A stretch of 64,000 nucleotides of DNA from Burkholderiaceae bacterium (lineage in GTDB: Bacteria; Pseudomonadota; Gammaproteobacteria; Burkholderiales; Burkholderiaceae_C), in contig JAEUOU010000021.1 in assembly GCA_016790575.1 (NCBI GenBank), positions 1 through 64,000 on the forward strand. Reading direction: 5' to 3'. Below are positions 33,728 through 42,714 of this stretch, in pieces (within the stretch, counting starts at the first letter, position 1; each line of letters begins with the position of its first letter). The position numbers and the translations under genes were made by a program. The notes under the pieces are model-generated. The model had not been told where the DNA came from. It worked only from the letters and a program-made list of their open reading frames with translations, and searched no databases.

Positions 33728-35594
33728 AGTCCCCGACGCTTTGCTGCAGCGCCCACATGGCGGCGTAACGCCCCTGCCGGAGCAGCAAGTCTCCATGGGT
33801 GCCGTGCTCCACGATGTGGCCGGCGTCCATCACCAGGATTTCGTGCGCATCCACCACCGTGGACAGGCGATGCGCGATGACCAGGGTGGTCTTGTTTTGC
33901 GCCGCGTTGGCCAGTTCAGCCTGGATGGCGCGCTCGTTGCCGGAGTCCAGCGCCGAGGTGGCCTCGTCGAAGATCAGGATCGGCGGGTTCTTCAGCAGCG
34001 TGCGGGCGATGGCCACCCGCTGCTTTTCGCCGCCCGAAAGCTTGAGCCCGCGTTCGCCCACCATGGTGGCGTAGCCTTTGGGTGTGGCGGTGATGAAATC
34101 GTGGATTCGGGCGGCACGCGCGGCGGCTTCCACCGCCGCCCGATCGGCGCCAGGGCGACCGTAGGCAATGTTGTATTCGACCGTGTCGTTGAAAAGCACC
34201 GTGTCCTGCGGCACGATGCCGATGGCTGCGCGCACGCTGGCCTGGGTTACGGTGCGGATGTCCTGGCCGGCAATCAGGATGCGACCTCCGTGATCACGTT
34301 GGCGTGAATCAGGCGAATCGGGCGAGCCGGGCGGTGTGCCGACGTCATAAAAGCGGTAAAGCAAGCGTGCCAGCGTGCTCTTGCCCGAGCCCGACGGCCC
34401 TACCACCGCCACCGTTTTGCCAGCCGGAATCTCGAAATCGATGCCGTGCAGGATGGGGCGGTCTGCCTCGTAGGCGAAGTGCACGTTCTCGAAACGAACC
34501 GGCGGCACCCCATCGAGCGCCAGCGGCAGCGCGCCGGGCGCGTCGGGCACCTCGCGTTCGCGGTCCATGAGCGTGAACATCTTGTCCAGGTCGGTCAGGC
34601 TCTGCTTGAGCTCGCGGTAGATCACGCCCAGGAAATTCAGCGGGATGTAGATCTGGATCATGAAGGCGTTGATCATCACCAGGTCACCCAGCGTCATGCG
34701 GCCGTCCGCCACCCCCTGCGTGGCACGCCAGAGCATCGCCACCAGACCGACGCCGATGATCAGCTGCTGGCCGGTGTTGAGCAGGCTCAGCGTGGTCTGG
34801 GCCTTCAGCCGTGCGCGGCGCAGGCGATCCAGGCTCTCGTCGTAGCGGCGGGCCTCGAAGTCTTCGTTGTTGAAGTATTTGACGGTTTCATAGTTCAGCA
34901 GCGAGTCGATGGCGCGAGTGTGGGCGGCGGAGTCGAACTCGTTGGCTTCCCGGCGGAACTTGGTGCGCCACTCGGTCACCGCGACTGTCCAGCCGATATA
35001 CAGGACGAGCGCCGCCACCGTGATGCCGGCATACCAGAGGTCGAACTTCACCGCCAGGATGGTCAGCACCATCACCACCTCGATCAGCGTCGGAATGATG
35101 GAAAACAGCGAAAACGAGATCAGCGATTCGATGCCGCGCACGCCGCGTTCGATGTCGCGCGTCATGCCGCCGGTCTGGCGCTCCAGGTGAAAGCGCAGGC
35201 TCAAAGCGTGCAGGTGCTCGAAGGTGCGCAGCGCAATGGACCGCGCCGCGCCCTGCGTGGCCTTGGCGAAGATGATTTCGCGCAGCTCGGTGAACAGCGA
35301 GGTCGCCAGCCGCAGGCCACCGTAGGCCAGCAGAAGACCCACCGGCACCACCAGCAGCGCAGCCGCCTGGCCCGGCTTGACGTCCATGGCGTCGACCAGG
35401 TTCTTCAGCAGCACCGGCACGCCGACGTTGGCGGCCTTGGCGCCGATCATGAACAGCAGTGCCGCCAGCACACGCCATTTGTATTGCCACAGGTACGGAA
35501 ACAGCCGCCGCAGCGTGGCCCAGTCGGTGCGGGGGGCGCCGGGCGTGGCCTCGGGTGGCAGGGGGTGGGACGAGGAACCGCCGTGTCGGCGCAT
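33726..35594 (-). CDS. ABC exporter of the Atm1/HMT1 family (fused permease and ATPase)
   Basis: A 622-residue half-transporter working as a homodimer in the inner membrane; relatives export glutathione conjugates, heavy-metal thiolates or a sulfur species. The TM domain (about 30-330) contains the family signatures RFHLERQTGGMTRDIERG and NYETVKYFNNE. The ATPase domain shows Walker A VGPSGSGKST, Q-loop IVPQDTVLFNDTV, signature LSGGEKQRVAIART and Walker B ILIFDEATSALD. A short insert (PPGSPDSPDSRQRD) sits after Walker A. Divergent from a thioesterase gene (44 bases between starts). Confidence 0.93.
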   Translation of the reverse strand: MRRHGGSSSHPLPPEATPGAPRTDWATLRRLFPYLWQYKWRVLAALLFMIGAKAANVGVPVLLKNLVDAMDVKPGQAAALLVVPVGLLLAYGGLRLATSLFTELREIIFAKATQGAARSIALRTFEHLHALSLRFHLERQTGGMTRDIERGVRGIESLISFSLFSIIPTLIEVVMVLTILAVKFDLWYAGITVAALVLYIGWTVAVTEWRTKFRREANEFDSAAHTRAIDSLLNYETVKYFNNEDFEARRYDESLDRLRRARLKAQTTLSLLNTGQQLIIGVGLVAMLWRATQGVADGRMTLGDLVMINAFMIQIYIPLNFLGVIYRELKQSLTDLDKMFTLMDREREVPDAPGALPLALDGVPPVRFENVHFAYEADRPILHGIDFEIPAGKTVAVVGPSGSGKSTLARLLYRFYDVGTPPGSPDSPDSRQRDHGGRILIAGQDIRTVTQASVRAAIGIVPQDTVLFNDTVEYNIAYGRPGADRAAVEAAARAARIHDFITATPKGYATMVGERGLKLSGGEKQRVAIARTLLKNPPILIFDEATSALDSGNERAIQAELANAAQNKTTLVIAHRLSTVVDAHEILVMDAGHIVEHGTHGDLLLRQGRYAAMWALQQSVGD

Positions 35595-35638
35595 GGGGGA
35601 GAATCCGGGAATCGTTGCAGAACCCCAGGATTGTGCCC

Positions 35639-36115
35639 ATGTCCACCGAAACCGGCCCGCGCGGCCCCAGCGTCACGCCGTCCGGCGCCATTTCGTCCAA
35701 CCCGCTGCCCGCTGGCGGCCCGCGGGTGCCGCTGCCCACCGACAAGGAACTGGTGCTGAAAGTGGTGCCGATGCCGGCCGACTGCAACGCCAACGGCGAC
35801 ATCTTTGGCGGCTGGGTGATGGCGCAGGTGGACGTGGCCGGCTCCATCGTGCCGGCCCGCTACACGCAGGGCCGCATGGCCACGGTGGCGGTGAACGAGT
35901 TCATCTTCAAGCAGCCGGTGCGGGTGGGCGACATCCTGTCGTTCTTTGCCGGCGTGACCCGCATCGGGCGCACCTCGATCACCGTGTCGGTGGAGGTGTA
36001 CGCCGAGCGCTACACCACCCAGGGGCAGTATGTGAAGGTCACCGAAGCCACGCTGACCTACGTGGCCATCGACGCCGAGGGCCGGCCGCGGCCGATTCCC
36101 CAGACGGCGGGGTGA
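35639..36115 (+). CDS. Acyl-CoA thioesterase, hotdog fold (YciA-like)
   Basis: A 158-residue single-hotdog thioesterase that hydrolyses acyl-CoA. Active-site region NANGDIFGGWVMAQVDVAG (about 51-69) has the catalytic Asp of YciA; GRMATVAVNEFIFKQPVRVGD follows. Residues 1-35 form a Pro/Gly-rich extension. ATG 35639 follows CCAGGA. Downstream of the stop is a repeat copy, then a convergent crotonase gene. Confidence 0.92.
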   Translation: MSTETGPRGPSVTPSGAISSNPLPAGGPRVPLPTDKELVLKVVPMPADCNANGDIFGGWVMAQVDVAGSIVPARYTQGRMATVAVNEFIFKQPVRVGDILSFFAGVTRIGRTSITVSVEVYAERYTTQGQYVKVTEATLTYVAIDAEGRPRPIPQTAG

Positions 36116-36144
36116 CCAGCGGGCTGTGAATCGCTCCTTGTTCA

Positions 36145-36200
36145 GGAGCAATCAATGACCATTCTGCGCTGGGTAAAGGCCGAAAAGACCGAAAAATTCG
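36145..36200 (+). repeat. Dispersed repeat, copy 7 (diverged)
   Basis: GAGCAATCAATGACC, CTGCGCTGGGTA, then AGGCCGAAAAGACCGAAAAA. The right-hand tandem CCGAAAA units are best preserved here. Intergenic between convergent genes. Confidence 0.72.
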
Positions 36201-36210
36201 GGCCGAACAC

Positions 36211-37029
36211 CTAGAACCGGCCGTGCCGCCCGGCCCCGGCCGCAAAACGCGCGGCGCCGGCCAGTGCGTCGTCCAGGCAGGCGCGGCCGGCGTCCCACTC
36301 CTGCCGCAGCGCGTCCTCCAGCGGCAGACCGCCCTGGCGCAGGGCGCTCAGCCGGTCGGCGTTCATCGTCGCCTGCGGGAAGGCTGACAGTTGCCGCGCC
36401 AGCGCCAGTGCTGCCTCCAGCGCGCCGCCCGGGGGTGCCACGCGGTTGGCCAGACCGATGCGCAGGGCCTCGGCGGCCTCGACCTTGCGCCCGGTCAGGA
36501 TCAGGTCCATCGCATGACCCAGGCCGATCAGGCGCGGCAGCCGCACCGTGCCGCCGTCGATCAGCGGCACGCCGAAACGCCGGCAGTAGACGCCGAAGTA
36601 GGCGTCCTCCTCCATTACCCGCAGGTCGCACCACAGCGCCAGCTCCATGCCGCCGGCCACGGCCGCACCGCTGACGGCGGCGATCACCGGTTTGGACAGC
36701 AGCAGGCGCGATGGCCCCATGGGGCCGAGGGGGGCGGCCGCATCCGCCGGCCATTCCAGGTGCGTCAGCGCGTCACCGCGCACGCCCTCGGCATGCAGCC
36801 TTGCGCCGGACTGCAGGTCCCAGCCCGCGCAGAAATGTCCGTGGGCGCCATGGAACACCGCCACCGGCGAATTCGGGTCATCGTCGAAAGCCAGGAATGC
36901 TGCGTGGAGCGCGCGGGCCGTATCAGCGTCTACGGCATTGCGCACTTCGGGTCGGTCCAGCGTGACGATGGTGATCCGGTCGATGACGGTCGAGCGGACG
37001 GGGGGCGGCGACGGCTTGGGCATGGTCAT
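36211..37029 (-). CDS. Crotonase/enoyl-CoA hydratase family protein lacking a catalytic Glu
   Basis: A 272-residue crotonase-fold protein. Oxyanion-hole regions: GHFCAGWDLQ and VSGAAVAGGMELALWCDLRV. Where hydratases carry the Pro-Glu of FGxPE, this protein reads FGVYCRRFG, so one usual catalytic Glu is missing and it may not be a standard hydratase. LIDGGTVRLPRLIGLG is conserved. ATG 37029 was chosen; a TTG further upstream is possible. Divergent from the LivH gene. Confidence 0.87.
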   Translation of the reverse strand: MTMPKPSPPPVRSTVIDRITIVTLDRPEVRNAVDADTARALHAAFLAFDDDPNSPVAVFHGAHGHFCAGWDLQSGARLHAEGVRGDALTHLEWPADAAAPLGPMGPSRLLLSKPVIAAVSGAAVAGGMELALWCDLRVMEEDAYFGVYCRRFGVPLIDGGTVRLPRLIGLGHAMDLILTGRKVEAAEALRIGLANRVAPPGGALEAALALARQLSAFPQATMNADRLSALRQGGLPLEDALRQEWDAGRACLDDALAGAARFAAGAGRHGRF

Positions 37030-37134
37030 CGGCACATCATCACCTGACGTCAAGGCGACAGGACATGGGGAGCAACCCTGAGAGGAAATAGCCGGCTTGG
37101 CCCTATAAACCCGGCAAGGTTTGCAGGAGATATC

Positions 37135-38010
37135 GTGCAGTTTCTACAACTGGTCATCAGCGGCATTGCGCAGGGCTGTATTTACGGCCTGATCGCGCTG
37201 GGCTTTGTTCTGATCTACAAGGCCACCGAGACGGTGAGTTTTGCGCAGGGCGATCTCATGATGCTCGGCGCGTTCGGGGGGCTGGTGGCAATGACCATGC
37301 TCGGCTTTCCCTTCTGGCTTGCCGTGCCCAGTGCCATCGTCGCGATGGCACTGGTCGGTGTGTTGACCGAGCGGGTGATCATTCGGCCGGTGCTCGGGCA
37401 GCCGGCCTTCTCCATCGTCATGCTCACCATCGGTCTGGGCTACGTCGGCCGGGGGCTGGTGACGATGATTCCCAACATCGGCACCGAAACCCACACCCTG
37501 CCGGTACCCTACAAGGACCAGGTCTGGAATGTGGGGGCCCTGGTGCTGAACGTCGAACAGATGGTCGTGATCGCGTCTACCGTCGCGCTCTGTGGAGGCT
37601 TGTTCGCGCTCTTCCGCTACAGCAAGTTGGGGATTGCCATGCAAGCCTCGTCACAGAACCAGTTGGCGGCGTATTACATGGGTATCCCCGTCAAGACGCT
37701 CAACGGCCTGGTCTGGGGTCTGGCCGCAGGGGTTGCCGCGATCGCCGGACTGCTGCTGGCGCCCATCACTTTCGTCCATGCCAACATGGGATTCATCGGC
37801 CTCAAGGCCTTCCCGGCTGCCGTGGTCGGCGGCTTTGGCAGCTTGCCGGGGGCCATTGTCGGCGGCCTGATCATCGGCATCGTCGAGTCGCTGTCGGGCT
37901 TTTACCTGCCCGAGGGTTTCAAGGATATTGCCGCCTATATCGTGGTGCTGATCATGCTGGTGGTGATGCCCAACGGCCTGTTCGGCGAGAAACTGCGCAA
38001 AAAGGTCTGA
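37135..38010 (+). CDS. livH: Branched-chain amino acid-type ABC transporter permease LivH
   Basis: A 291-residue inner-membrane permease with about eight TM helices. Family stretches: GIAQGCIYGLIALGFVLIYK, VSFAQGDLMMLGAF and the cytoplasmic coupling loop FRYSKLGIAMQASSQNQLAA. Starts at GTG 37135 after AGGAGATATC. First gene of a complete LIV-type transporter followed by LivM, LivG, LivF, an acyl-CoA synthetase and two binding proteins. The ligase suggests the cargo is a carboxylic acid rather than leucine. Confidence 0.94.
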   Translation: MQFLQLVISGIAQGCIYGLIALGFVLIYKATETVSFAQGDLMMLGAFGGLVAMTMLGFPFWLAVPSAIVAMALVGVLTERVIIRPVLGQPAFSIVMLTIGLGYVGRGLVTMIPNIGTETHTLPVPYKDQVWNVGALVLNVEQMVVIASTVALCGGLFALFRYSKLGIAMQASSQNQLAAYYMGIPVKTLNGLVWGLAAGVAAIAGLLLAPITFVHANMGFIGLKAFPAAVVGGFGSLPGAIVGGLIIGIVESLSGFYLPEGFKDIAAYIVVLIMLVVMPNGLFGEKLRKKV

Positions 38011-38023
38011 AGGAAACAACGGT

Positions 38024-39100
38024 ATGCGCTTCATCTTCAAGACCGATTACAACCAGGACATCCGGCTGGCCAAACACGGCGGGCATGTCTTCTGGTATTC
38101 GATGCTGGGATTGTTCCTGGTTGCTGCGCCTTGGATCCTGGGCGAATACATGCTGGCCCAGATGACCTTCATCCTGATCTATTCGATCGTTGGGCTGGGG
38201 CTGATGTTGCTGGCGGGCTTCACCGGGCAGTTCTCCATCGGTCACGCGGCCTTCCTGGGCGTGGGCGCCTACACCCAGGCGGTGCTGACGGGCATGGGTT
38301 GGCCCTTTCCGGTGGCCATCGCGGTTGCAGCGGGGCTGTCGGCGGCGGTGGGCGTCGTGGTGGGGCTGCCGGCGCTGCGCGTCAAAGGCATCTACCTGGG
38401 CATTGCGACCCTGTCATTCGGCTTCATCGTCGAAGAGGTGTTTGCACGATGGGAAAGCGTTACGGGTGGCAACGCCGGAAAATCGGTGGGCTCGCCGGAT
38501 ATTTTCGGCTGGAAGGCCGACACCGGGGACTCGTTTTACTTTCTGTGTCTGGTCATTACCGTGCTGTGCACCCTGGCCGTGGTCAACCTGCTGCGGTCGT
38601 CCACCGGACGGGCGTTTGTTGCCATTCGGGACTCCGAGATATCGGCGCAGAGCATGGGCATCAACCTGTCCTATTACAAGACTTTGAGCTTTGCCATTTC
38701 GGCGGCGCTGGCCGGTATCGGTGGGGCCTTGTATGCCCATCAGATCCGCTTCCTCTCGCCTGACCAGTTCAACATCATCCAGTCGATCGATCTGCTGCTG
38801 ATGGTGGTGATCGGGGGGCTAGGGTTCATCCACGGCGCGTTCCTCGGAGCGATCTTCCTGATCGGCCTGCCGCAGGCGATCAGCGCCGTGAAGGATTTTC
38901 TCCCCGACGCCATCGGCCAGGCGCCGGGTCTCAAGTCCGTGATTTACGGTGGCGTGCTGATCGCTTTCGTGATGTTCGAGCCCATGGGCCTGTATGGCCG
39001 CTGGCTCAAGATTCGAACCTACCTGCAGCTGTTCCCCTTCTACCGCAAGGGCATGTTCAAGCGGCAGAAGTCCTTCCAGAAGTCCGATCGCTTGAAATGA
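38024..39100 (+). CDS. livM: Branched-chain amino acid-type ABC transporter permease LivM
   Basis: A 358-residue second permease subunit. Multiple TM helices with signatures GLGLMLLAGFTGQFSIGHAA, GVGAYTQAVL, LRVKGIYLGIATLSFGFI and RDSEISAQSMGINLSYYKTL (coupling loop). It carries about 30 extra N-terminal residues before TM1. Fourteen bases after livH, with a GGA-rich ribosome site before ATG 38024. Followed by a 100-base gap with a GC-rich hairpin before livG. Confidence 0.94.
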   Translation: MRFIFKTDYNQDIRLAKHGGHVFWYSMLGLFLVAAPWILGEYMLAQMTFILIYSIVGLGLMLLAGFTGQFSIGHAAFLGVGAYTQAVLTGMGWPFPVAIAVAAGLSAAVGVVVGLPALRVKGIYLGIATLSFGFIVEEVFARWESVTGGNAGKSVGSPDIFGWKADTGDSFYFLCLVITVLCTLAVVNLLRSSTGRAFVAIRDSEISAQSMGINLSYYKTLSFAISAALAGIGGALYAHQIRFLSPDQFNIIQSIDLLLMVVIGGLGFIHGAFLGAIFLIGLPQAISAVKDFLPDAIGQAPGLKSVIYGGVLIAFVMFEPMGLYGRWLKIRTYLQLFPFYRKGMFKRQKSFQKSDRLK

Positions 39101-39124
39101 TGACCCCCACGCTTGTCACTACGT

Positions 39125-39182
39125 GTACTGCGCTGCCCCCCGCGGGGGCCCTCGCGCCTTGGGGCGGCCCGGCGGCGCTCAT
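39125..39182. repeat. GC-rich palindromic intergenic element in the livM-livG gap
   Basis: GTACTGCGCTGCCCCC, then CGCGGGGGC and CGCCTTGGGGCGGCCCGGCG. The first part folds as GCCCCC/GGGGGC and the second as GCGCC/GGGGCGG. I recall near-identical intergenic sequences in Comamonadaceae, but this is memory and was not checked. Only one copy lies in the window. Confidence 0.5.
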
Positions 39183-39200
39183 GATCCACCTGCAAAAACC

Positions 39201-40010
39201 ATGAACGACATTCTTCTCAGTGCCAGCGCGTTGAGCGTGCGTTTCGGTGGTGTGCTGGCGGTCGACAACGTGAGCTTCGACGTGCGCGACGGCGAGGTTT
39301 TCACGCTGATCGGCCCGAACGGCGCCGGCAAAACCACGGTGTTCAACCTGATCAGCCGTATCTACACCCCCACGACGGGTTCCATCCAGTACCAGGGCCC
39401 GAACGGGATGCTGACCCTGACTGAGCAGCCCGCGCACCGTATTGCCTCCCTGGGGATTGCTCGCACCTTTCAGAATATCGAGTTGTTCGAGCATGCCACT
39501 GTGCTGCACAACCTGCTGATCGGTCGGCACACCCATCGGCGCACCGGTTTCTGGAGCGAGGTCTTCTTTACCCCGGGTACCCGGGCGGCGGAACTCGAAG
39601 CCCGCGAGAAGGCCGAACAGGTCATCGATTTTCTGGATTTGCAGCACCACCGCGATTCGCTGGTTGCTGGTTTGCCTTATGGCGTTCGCAAGGTCGTCGA
39701 ACTGGCCCGCGCGTTGTGCACGGAACCCAAACTGCTGCTGCTTGACGAGCCTTCTTCGGGTCTGAACGTGGAGGAGACGGACGACATGGCGTTCTGGATT
39801 CAGGACATCGTCAACGACCTGGGCATCACCGTGCTGATGGTCGAACACGATATGTCGCTGGTGTCCAAGGTGTCCGATCGAGTCGTCGCGATGAACCAGG
39901 GGCGGGTGCTGGCCATGGGTACCCCGCGCGAAGTACAGACTGATCCCGGTGTGATCGAAGCCTACCTGGGTTCCATCGATGACGTTTCGTCGCTGCGGAG
40001 GGCCGCATGA
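39201..40010 (+). CDS. livG: Branched-chain amino acid-type ABC transporter ATPase LivG
   Basis: A 269-residue ATPase subunit. Walker [18 protein letters not shown] (about 35-51), Q-loop [10 protein letters not shown], a slightly altered signature ([15 protein letters not shown] instead of LSYGQQR), Walker [13 protein letters not shown] and switch His in [11 protein letters not shown]. The LivG-type extra loop ([13 protein letters not shown]) is present. Last codons overlap livF by four bases (ATGA), showing translational coupling. Confidence 0.94.
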   Translation: MNDILLSASALSVRFGGVLAVDNVSFDVRDGEVFTLIGPNGAGKTTVFNLISRIYTPTTGSIQYQGPNGMLTLTEQPAHRIASLGIARTFQNIELFEHATVLHNLLIGRHTHRRTGFWSEVFFTPGTRAAELEAREKAEQVIDFLDLQHHRDSLVAGLPYGVRKVVELARALCTEPKLLLLDEPSSGLNVEETDDMAFWIQDIVNDLGITVLMVEHDMSLVSKVSDRVVAMNQGRVLAMGTPREVQTDPGVIEAYLGSIDDVSSLRRAA

Positions 40011-40807
40011 GTGATATGAATACGGCGGCAGGCGATCAGGGCATCATGCTGAAATTGATGAACGTGGAAAGCGCCTATGGCCCGATCAAGGCCATTCGGG
40101 GCGTCAGCCTCAAAGTCCGCAAAGGTGAAGTGGCCACCGTGCTCGGTTCCAATGGCGCGGGCAAGACCACCATCCTCAAGACCATCTCCGGCATCATCGA
40201 TCCGCGCAAAGGCTCCGTCGAATTCAAGGGGCAGGACATCACCGCCCGGGACCCGGCATTTATCGTGCAGCAGGGACTCAGCCATGTGCCGGAAGGGCGT
40301 GAGGTCTTCCCTCTGCTTTCAGTGCACGACAATCTGTTGATGGGCGCCTATACCCGCCATGACCGCGACGGCGTCGCGCGCGACATGGAAATGGTTTTCG
40401 GCTACTTCCCCATCCTCAAGGAGCGTGAACACCAGGACGCGGGCCTGCTCTCGGGCGGGCAACAGCAGATGCTGGCGATCTCGCGCGCTTTGATGGCCAA
40501 CCCCGAACTCATCCTGCTGGACGAACCCAGCCTGGGCCTGTCCCCGAAGCTGACCAAGGAGATTTTTGAGATCGTGGTGCGCATCAACCGCGAGCGTGGT
40601 ACCACCATCCTGCTGGTCGAGCAGAACGCCAACATGGCCCTGAATGCCTCGGACTACGGCTACGTTCTGGAGAATGGCCGCATCGTGATGGAAGACACCT
40701 GTGCCGCCTTGCGCGAGAAGGAGGACATCAAAGAGTTCTACCTCGGCATGAAGGAAACCGGTGTTCGCGGCGAGCGCCGCTGGAAAAAGAAAAAGACCTG
40801 GAGATAA
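40007..40807 (+). CDS. livF: Branched-chain amino acid-type ABC transporter ATPase LivF
   Basis: A 266-residue second ATPase subunit. Walker A LGSNGAGKTTILKTI (about 46-60), HVPEGREVFPLLSVHDNL, signature LLSGGQQQMLAISRALM, Walker B LILLDEPSLGLSP and ILLVEQNANMAL. Its C-terminus has an extra basic end (GERRWKKKKTWR). Overlaps livG by four bases and is followed four bases later by the acyl-CoA synthetase gene, so all are one transcription unit. Confidence 0.94.
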   Translation: MSDMNTAAGDQGIMLKLMNVESAYGPIKAIRGVSLKVRKGEVATVLGSNGAGKTTILKTISGIIDPRKGSVEFKGQDITARDPAFIVQQGLSHVPEGREVFPLLSVHDNLLMGAYTRHDRDGVARDMEMVFGYFPILKEREHQDAGLLSGGQQQMLAISRALMANPELILLDEPSLGLSPKLTKEIFEIVVRINRERGTTILLVEQNANMALNASDYGYVLENGRIVMEDTCAALREKEDIKEFYLGMKETGVRGERRWKKKKTWR

Positions 40808-40811
40808 ACCG

Positions 40812-42668
40812 ATGTCCAACCTCTGGGATTTGAGCCATATCCGACCCAACACCGATGTCGTCGTGCCGGGCGACACCATTCCGGCCATGTTCTGGAACGC
40901 CGTGGAAAAGCGCGGCCCCAAAGTCTGGCTTCGCCAGAAACACCTGGGTATCTGGCGAAGCCAGACCTGGGACCAGACCGCCGAGGCGGTGCGTGAAATC
41001 GCTGGTGGATTGATGGATCTGGGCTTTGCCCACGGCGAGACGGCGTCGATTCTCTCGAACACGGTGGTCGAATGGGTACTGTCGGATCTGGCCGTGCTCA
41101 GCTGCGGCGGAGTGGCCAATGGCATCTACCCGACCGATGCCGCCAGCCAGGTCGAATACCTGTCGGCCGATTCCCGCACCACGGTCCTGTTTGTCGAAGA
41201 TGACGAACAACTCGACAAGGCGCTGGAAGTGCGCGAACGCCTGCCGCTGCTGCGCAAGATCGTCGTTTTTGACATGGAGGGGCTGCGCGATCTGGATGAC
41301 CCTGGTGTCATCAGTCTGGGCGCATTGCGGGAGCAGGGGCGCCGCTATAACCGCGAGCATCCCGAAGCGCTGAAGGCGCGCGTCGCCGCCGTCAAGCCCG
41401 AAGACCTCGCTATCCTGGTTTACACATCAGGCACCACCGGAAAGCCCAAAGGGGCCATGCACCTGCACCAGGGCCTGACCTACACCGTGCGGGGCTACAA
41501 CCTGCTCATCTCGCGCGACGAGAACGATGAGTGCATGTGTTTCCTGCCCCTGTGTCACATCGCCGAGCGCATGGGCGGCGAGTATTTTTCCCTCTACACC
41601 GGCGCCAAGCTCAACTTCGTCGAAAACCCTGAAACCATCCCGGAAAACGTGCGCGAGATTGCGCCCACAGTATTCACTGCCGTTCCCCGGGTGTGGGAGA
41701 AGTTCTATTCCGGCGTGATGATCGGCCTCAAGGAAGCCGGCGCGGTGCAGCAGGCCACCTATGCCTGGGCCATTGGTGTGGGCACCCGGATTGCCGATCT
41801 GGTCCTTGCCGGGCAGCCGGTGCCGGGGAGCCTCAAGTTCCAGTTCACGCTGGCGCGCTGGCTGGCGCTGAACAACGTGCGCAAGCTCATCGGCATCCAC
41901 CGCTCGCGTTTCCTCGTGACAGGGGCGGCGCCCATCTCGCCCGAACTGGTGAAGTGGTATCTGGCGCTGGGCGTCCCGATGCTGGAGGTCTGGGGCATGA
42001 CCGAGACCTGTGGCGCCTCCACCGGTGTGCCGGCAGACCGCATCAAGCCGGGCTCCATCGGACCGGCTGCCAGCTTCAACGAAGTCCGGCTGGACCCGGC
42101 GACCAGTGAAATCCTGGTCAAAGGCCCCAACGTGTTCGCCGGCTACCTGAACCTGCCCGAGAAGACCGCCGAGACCATCGACGCGGACGGCTGGCTGCAC
42201 ACCGGCGACGTCGGTGTCGTCGATGAAGAAGGTTTCTTCCGCATCACCGACCGCATGAAGGACATCATCATCACGGCGGGCGGCAAGAACATCACGCCCA
42301 GCGAACTGGAGAACGAGCTCAAGTTCTCGCCCTACGTTACCGACGCGGTGGTCATCGGCGACAAGCGACCCTACCTGACGGTCATCATCATGATCGACCA
42401 GGAGAACGTGGAGAAGTACGCTCAGGACAACGACGTGCCGTTTTCCAACTACGCCAGTCTGACCCGCGCCCCGGAGGTGCAGGCCTTGATCCAGGGCGTG
42501 ATCGACGGCGTGAACAAAAAGTTTGCCCGGGTCGAACAGATCAAGAAGTTCTTCCTGCTCGACACCCAGCTGACGGCAGAAGACGAAGAACTGACGCCGA
42601 CCATGAAACTCAAACGCAAGCTGGTCCAGACCAAATACGCCGCCCAGATCGATGCGATGTACCGCTGA
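40812..42668 (+). CDS. AMP-dependent long-chain acyl-CoA synthetase
   Basis: A 618-residue adenylate-forming ligase (FadD15/long-chain type) that activates a carboxylic acid with ATP and CoA. Visible: P-loop YTSGTTGKPKGAM (about 200-212), LEVWGMTETCGAS (about 390-402), TGDVGVVDEEGFFRITDRMKD (about 470-490) and GGKNITPSELE with the catalytic Lys region near the end. ATG 40812 lies eight bases after GGAG. Sitting inside a Liv operon, it probably activates the acid that the transporter imports. Confidence 0.93.
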   Translation: MSNLWDLSHIRPNTDVVVPGDTIPAMFWNAVEKRGPKVWLRQKHLGIWRSQTWDQTAEAVREIAGGLMDLGFAHGETASILSNTVVEWVLSDLAVLSCGGVANGIYPTDAASQVEYLSADSRTTVLFVEDDEQLDKALEVRERLPLLRKIVVFDMEGLRDLDDPGVISLGALREQGRRYNREHPEALKARVAAVKPEDLAILVYTSGTTGKPKGAMHLHQGLTYTVRGYNLLISRDENDECMCFLPLCHIAERMGGEYFSLYTGAKLNFVENPETIPENVREIAPTVFTAVPRVWEKFYSGVMIGLKEAGAVQQATYAWAIGVGTRIADLVLAGQPVPGSLKFQFTLARWLALNNVRKLIGIHRSRFLVTGAAPISPELVKWYLALGVPMLEVWGMTETCGASTGVPADRIKPGSIGPAASFNEVRLDPATSEILVKGPNVFAGYLNLPEKTAETIDADGWLHTGDVGVVDEEGFFRITDRMKDIIITAGGKNITPSELENELKFSPYVTDAVVIGDKRPYLTVIIMIDQENVEKYAQDNDVPFSNYASLTRAPEVQALIQGVIDGVNKKFARVEQIKKFFLLDTQLTAEDEELTPTMKLKRKLVQTKYAAQIDAMYR

Positions 42669-42714
42669 AATTGGCTTGCATCACTTTTTTTCACCCAACC
42701 CGGCAGGAGAGCCC

